From Nageia nagi (Eukaryota; Pinophyta), in assembly GCA_050084985.1 (NCBI GenBank), contig JBITNC010000001.1, positions 183,706,001-183,770,000 on the forward strand: a DNA stretch of 64,000 bases, given 5' to 3'. Numbering within the stretch: position 1 is the first letter of the stretch; the number at the start of each line of letters is the position of its first letter. Below are positions 59,001-64,000 of the stretch, in pieces. Made by a program: the position numbers and the translations under genes. Under the pieces are notes generated by a model that was not told the DNA's origin, did no database searches, and saw only the letters and a program-made list of their open reading frames with translations.

Positions 59001-59981
59001 ATAGTGTTGTGCACATATAATATTGTTGATATCATGTTATGGTTGATACATTTTATTTAGTATGCACATGTGATATATAGTTGATGATGTATGCCATCTT
59101 TGATGTTGTGCATATATGATGACTTGATATTTTTTATTAATTTATAGATGACATATATCTTATATGAGTGTCTATGATGTATCTAATGGATCTTATTTAT
59201 GAGTTGCTTTTAGCTTGCAAGTTCTTGAGATTACAAGTTACTTCAGGTATGCAGGCTTATGGAAGCTCATTATATCAACATGTTGTTGAATGACTACTCT
59301 TATATAAAGAAACCATTTTTTGTTAATTATTGTATTGTAAAACCATTCATTAAAATGGTTAAGTAATTGAACCATTGTAGAACCATCTATATTCTATTAC
59401 TTTCTTAAATATGTAAAGAATTCTCAACTCCACTTGTATCTCTATGGAGGAGAACTCTCTTTTACTCTTTCTTTTTATCTTTTCGACTCTCTATCTAATA
59501 TTGCATTAAATAATAGTGTTGAAAATCATAATGTAATGTTGTATAATATTTTTTTTTTAATATAAATTCACTTAATGCTTAAAGTATCTTTAGATACATT
59601 AAAGCATTAAGATAATAAATATAGAAAGAGATAAATATATAAACACCTTTAACCTTACCCTTGGGTAAAAAAAAAGGTAAAAAGTGAGTTTCTTCTTATA
59701 AATAGAGAGGTACCTATCTTATTATGTAACTAGATGAAGCAAGGTAATGCTTATCTTGTAAAGATGCTCTTGTAAAAACTTTGTAAAAAAAATTATTAAG
59801 AATTTGTAGAAGACTTATCTTGTGAAAAATAATAGAATGATAGTTCAAAGTAGATATACTCCCAAGAGATGGAAGAACCACTATACATATGTATTATTTT
59901 ATGTGATTGATTATTTTATGAATGTTAGATTTGTTGAAGCTTCAAAGTGATCTTGGTTTATAGAATCCTTCAATTTCATCA
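56091..59981 (+). mobile_element. Non-autonomous LTR retrotransposon nested in a LINE
   Basis: LTRs of 482 bp (56091-56572) and 465 bp (59517-59981) flank 2.9 kb of AT-rich sequence without any long frame. The target duplication CCAAT is perfect (56086-56090 and 59982-59986). Two bases after the 5' LTR lies TGATATCAGAGTTG, close to the initiator tRNA-Met site. Each LTR has a TATAAATAGAG promoter-like block. The two LTRs differ at many positions and by indels, so the insertion is old. No clear polypurine tract precedes the 3' LTR. With no gag or pol, it fits the large non-autonomous (LARD-like) class and would need enzymes from another element. Confidence 0.82.
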
Positions 59982-60900
59982 CCAATCTCAAGCTAATTAA
60001 GCATGTTTATAATTTCAAAAGGGGTGGAGAAAATATTCTATCTCATCATAAAAAATACATGAAGGATTCTCAAACCTAAGGTATTTGAGCCTTTTCCCTA
60101 AATAAAAACCTTAATGAATGATACTCCATGCAAAAAAAGCATGTTTAGGTTCAATGTAGGTAACCCAAGTCATCTTGAATTTGATGGACCATCTAGAACG
60201 AGATAATATTATATCCCATCTTTCATTTAAGGATGCACCTATTAAAATATTAGGAGAAAGTCAATTGTAACCCAAGGTAAGCTTTATATTGTAATAGGAG
60301 AATATTATTGGGCTATAACCAATTAGACCAATAAGGCTTCTAGTAGTGCTTTTCTAGCTTGTGCCAAATTGAGAAAGGAATTTGATCAATCACTACATTA
60401 TAAGTATCTTGACCTTTTGGTGTTAAATTGTCAAATTGCTTGAAAGTCTCCCGTGGGATCTAATCTCTAGTATGATTAGAATAGAAGTTTGAAATATGAG
60501 CAATTACTTTTTGAAAAATCTTTTAACTATAACCCATTGAATTTACCCAAGAGGTTGACCTTAGTAAGAGATGACTAGAGACCACCAAACATTGATGGTG
60601 GAAAGGGAAGCTCCTACCTAATTATTTGAATCTTTTCAAGAAAATCCATGGTTTTAAAGCTTCCCATGCTTTCTAGATACTTTTAATAATGAAAGAGTAT
60701 GTAATCACCAAAATTTCCATTAAGCAATTACCTATCAAAGTAAGGGAGATATATAAATGCCCCTAATTTTCCCTTGACTAGCTTTATGAGCTAGTAAATA
60801 GCCAAAATCCTTTACAACAAGGACAAAAAGAGAGGGAACAAGAGGGAAACCTTGCATAAAAATGATCTATAATACTCTATAAGTTATTTTATTCAAGAAT
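59982..60900 (-). pseudogene. LINE ORF2 continuation (zf-RVT region and RT trace)
   Basis: The minus strand continues the LINE from beyond the nested LTR element. It aligns by eye with 7300-8050 of the other LINE (for example the GGTTTTAAAGCTTCCCATGC block near 60650). After about 60760 it jumps to sequence like 8700-8790 (near CCTTTACAACAAGGAC), so about 0.65 kb of RT thumb is missing. The frames are broken. The 5' end fades after about 60900. Confidence 0.6.
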
Positions 60901-61494
60901 TCATCAAATAAAAATTATATTAATTAAAATTTAGAACCCAATTATGTAAGAAATATGGAATTGATGCTCTAAATTACAAAGAAATAGGGCATTAATATTC
61001 CTCTTATAGTAGAGTTCATTTACAAAATTAAATATGCGATTGTAGTAAAACTAAAAGAATTGGCTAACAATATTAAAAACATCAATCACACAAAATAACA
61101 CAATCAAATTTATATTGGTTCCTTCCAATGTGAAAGTACATCCAATTTAACATCTCCTCTTCATTATGGGGTTATATCAATATTGTGATTACAAAATTAC
61201 AAGATTATGGACAATACATTGTTCATAAACAGAAATCTCATTCTTGAACCTGCAACCTCCCTGAAATTTCCTTAAATTAGATTTTCATCTTAAAAATATG
61301 CCTCAATAATTCCATATAATTGTCAAAACTTATTCCAACCCTCAACATTGGATTCTAAACATTTTGATAAATAAATAATAAACACTACTAGATTTAGTGC
61401 ATTTCATGTCAGCATAGGTGTCAAAATATAGTGTAATTTTTGTTGACTTTTGATTTGTAATTTTATGCCATATATGATGCTAAAGGTCACGTCA

Positions 61495-61655
61495 ATAATA
61501 GAGATACATTTGGCATCATCATTAGAGACATGTAGTGTCAGTCCTAAAAACACTTGGGGTCAACCCTAGACACACTTAGTGTCAATTTAGAGATACTTGG
61601 TGTCATATTTTGCATCAAATTTAGAGGCACTTTTCATCAACTCTAGCATCAGACT
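61495..61655. repeat. Short degenerate tandem repeat
   Basis: Units of about 30 bp built on AGAGACACTTGGTGTCA-like sequence recur five to six times. They are preceded and followed by AT-rich DNA. A related patchwork of CCTTGTATATATATATGTATG-like blocks follows to 61800. Confidence 0.5.
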
Positions 61656-61829
61656 TAAACCTAATTATGTGTATATACATAAATTATATCCATATGTCTA
61701 TAAACCTTGTATATATATATGTATGAACCTTGTATGTATATGTGTAATTTATATCCATATATAAATAAACCCTATGCATATATAAAGGAACCTTGCATTA
61801 GAAATAAAGAATTTCATCAATTTATTATA

Positions 61830-62320
61830 TTAATTTGTGAGCTCTTCCAACTTATCCATTTTATGCATATCATACGATATTATAGTCCATGAAACTATGT
61901 TTGCATCATCCACTAGACTTGCATGGTTACATGCAAGTAAATTAAACATATACAAAGTTTATGTTGTTAGGGTTGGTTCTCAAGTGCTTCATCAGATCAA
62001 AGAGTTTAAGGGTATCCTTGCTATAACCATGAATTACATATCATTTGATCATTATAGTCAATGAAATTATTCTTGCATCATGCATCTTATTAAACAACTC
62101 GTGCACCTTCTCTACTCTTTCATATTTTGCATACATGTCTACCAAGGCATTCACAACCATAACATTTGATAGAAATTTAGTTTTAAAGTTTCTTTGATGT
62201 ATGCATAAAGCCTATTGCAAATATCCCAATTTGGTGTGTGCTTTAAGGATGATAGAAAAGGTGAATTGATTTAGTCAGACTATTTTTGTTTGTTGCATTT
62301 GGTAAAATAGTGTTAATACA
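61830..62320 (-). pseudogene. PPR protein gene remnant
   Basis: The minus strand reads VVNALVDMYAKYERVEKVHE, then ELFNKMHDARIISLTIMI near 62170-62060. HGYSKDTLKLFDLMKHLRTNP follows near 62050-61980, then ACNHASLVDDANIVSWTI near 61950-61890. This is the standard succession of PLS-type PPR units, with in-frame stops. Upstream, to about 62320, it resembles the stretch at 2870-2950, so the two remnants belong to the same PPR subfamily. Confidence 0.75.
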
Positions 62321-63259
62321 TATTTAGGAGATCCATTGGGCCTGTGAAATAGTATCCACTCTTTCTTCCTCCCTTCCCTTCTCCTTTTGCACTTCCCTCC
62401 ATTTTTCTTATTCGAATTTTAATAATACTTAAAGAGAAAATTGAATAGCTAAATTCTAACTTCTTAAATGCTTATTATCCTTAAAAAAATAGGAAGTTTT
62501 CTAATTAAGTTGGGTTTGGATGATGGATATGTGTTTCTTAATGATTCATGCACTCATTATGGTTTTTGTCATTATAATGGGTTATAAACTCATGAAATTT
62601 TAGTCATTATATCACATGCTATTATGATATAAGCACAAGGTTTTAAAATATACACATGGGCCATTAGAATGTGTGCACATATGCATGGGGTATTTACATA
62701 GCATAATTATGTCGAGAGGTGTAACTATAATGGTAGCCAAGGGCTAGGAGGTGGGGAGCCAAAATATTACATCATCTATTCGATCATAAACATTTGGTCA
62801 ACTGTTTTGATTTTATTAAAATTTTAAGATAATGTTGATTATATTAATTTTAATAAATATATTTTATGTATAAAGGAAATATTTTATTTTTTTTATATTA
62901 TTTAATTTATTTTATTAAAAATAATTTATTGATTTTAAAGAATGACTTCTTAAAAACTATTAGATATAGAAATACCAACAAATGATATTTCTTGATGTTT
63001 TTTTGATATATAAAGGGTTATATCAAAGCTATTTATATATAATGAAACTTGATATATGTACAATATTTACACTATACACACATACTTTACACTATACACA
63101 TACAATTTACATATATATGCATAAAGTTTTATGCTACTATACACACGAGTTATCTACTTTAATGCTGAATATCAACCCTAACATCAAAACATCCAAAAAA
63201 TGACTAAAATCAATACATGATGTCATATTGATTCCTACTAACTCTAATGGTATCAAGAA
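62321..63259. other. AT-rich spacer
   Basis: No gene is supported. TACACA/ACTATACACA short repeats lie near 63060-63150. Confidence 0.55.
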
Positions 63260-63999
63260 ATTTTTTTCCCTGCTCTGATGCATGCTCTAACACTAAATGG
63301 CATTTTGGTAGTAATGAAACTTTCTCAAATATTGGACCACCTAAGGAAAATTCATTATTTCCATCACATTGCTTGGTCTTGGCCAATCCACAATGGCTCT
63401 TATTTTTCTAAATCTATCTTGAGTTTCCCACCACCAACAATGTGGCTTAAACACACCAAATACTTCTTACTAAACTCATATTTACTCATTTTTAATAATG
63501 ATTTTTCATCAAAGTTTGAAGCACTTTTCTAATATGTATCAAATGATCTTTCCAAGTAGAACTAGTATATCATCCAAGTATACAATAAGAAAATAATCCG
63601 TAAAAAATCTAAGGACTTCGTTCATTACCCTAATAAATATGGTTAGTGCATTACACATACCAAAAGGTAAAAAAAAATCATTCAAATAAGTCTTATCTTA
63701 TTTTAAAGGTTATTTTCCAAATATCCTCCTCATTGATCCTCACTTATTGATAACCACTCCTCAAATCCATATTAGAAAAGAATCTTACCCCTAAGATCAT
63801 TTATTTGAGGTAATGGATAGTGATTCTTAATGGTGATCTTGTTCAAAACCTTATAGTCAATGCACATTCTCCATGAACCATCCTTCTTTGGTATTAAAAC
63901 AATAGGTAACCTACATGGAGACATATTAGGTATAATCGCACCCCAATTAACTAGCTCTTGAATCTTATTTTTGATGGAATTGAAGGATTTTATAACCAA
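63260..63999 (-). pseudogene. Ty3/Gypsy reverse transcriptase remnant, runs off the window
   Basis: On the minus strand, 63999-63772 reads [20 protein letters not shown], then [20 protein letters not shown] and [10 protein letters not shown], the first RT blocks of a Gypsy element. Downstream in other frames are YTWMIY (in place of YLDDIL, near 63570) and SKYEFSKKYLVCLSHIVGGG near 63440. Frameshifts and loss of the catalytic Asp pair make it dead. The 5' part of pol lies beyond the right edge. Confidence 0.85.
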
Positions 64000-64000
64000 G

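Overview
The window is nuclear DNA of a seed plant. Long AT-rich spacers, decayed L1-type LINEs, Copia and Gypsy LTR elements, DYW-type pentatricopeptide-repeat (PPR) remnants and a small housekeeping gene with a roughly 10 kb intron fit a gymnosperm (conifer or cycad) best. That assignment is inference. No bacterial, organellar or CRISPR feature is seen.

The window is organised around a direct segmental duplication. Copy 1 is 9968-28688 and copy 2 is 44016-56322 (about 12.2-12.3 kb each once later insertions are removed). Each copy carries a three-exon gene for a plastid-type methionine-R-sulfoxide reductase B (MSRB) on the minus strand. Copy 1 is intact (217 aa). Copy 2 has a one-base insertion in exon 1 and a 157-bp tandem duplication over the exon 2 acceptor, and looks like a pseudogene. 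Copy 1 also holds a young complete Copia element (19314-25797; 256-bp LTRs identical by eye; target duplication CTAGA) in MSRB intron 1. Copy 2 keeps the empty site at about 53435-53440. The Copia encodes a 1382-aa Gag-Pol and, unusually, a separate 155-aa acidic ORF before gag with two SUMO-interaction-like motifs.

The flanks show how the duplication arose. Copy 1 splits one minus-strand LINE: its RT and 3' end lie at 6245-9967, and its ORF1 and endonuclease start at 28689-30540. The two outer ends carry the same 17-bp target duplication (6228-6244 and 30541-30557). Copy 2 continues naturally across its right edge into a complete non-autonomous LTR element (56091-59981) nested in another LINE, while copy 1 ends abruptly inside that LTR. 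The inferred order is: LINEs, then the non-autonomous LTR element, then duplication from the copy 2 locus into the LINE at locus 1, then the Copia insertion.

Outside this structure, 310-1430 is a decayed DDE_1 (pogo/jerky-like) transposase. PPR remnants lie at 2420-2950, 35640-36730, 38040-39090 and 61830-62320. A candidate solo LTR at 31317-33188 has a U3-like repeat array rich in TGACGTCA boxes. A Gypsy RT remnant runs off the right edge (63260-63999). The remaining AT-rich spacers (about 3.1-6.2, 33.2-35.6, 36.7-38.0, 39.1-43.0, 61.0-61.8 and 62.3-63.3 kb) show no gene that can be supported.
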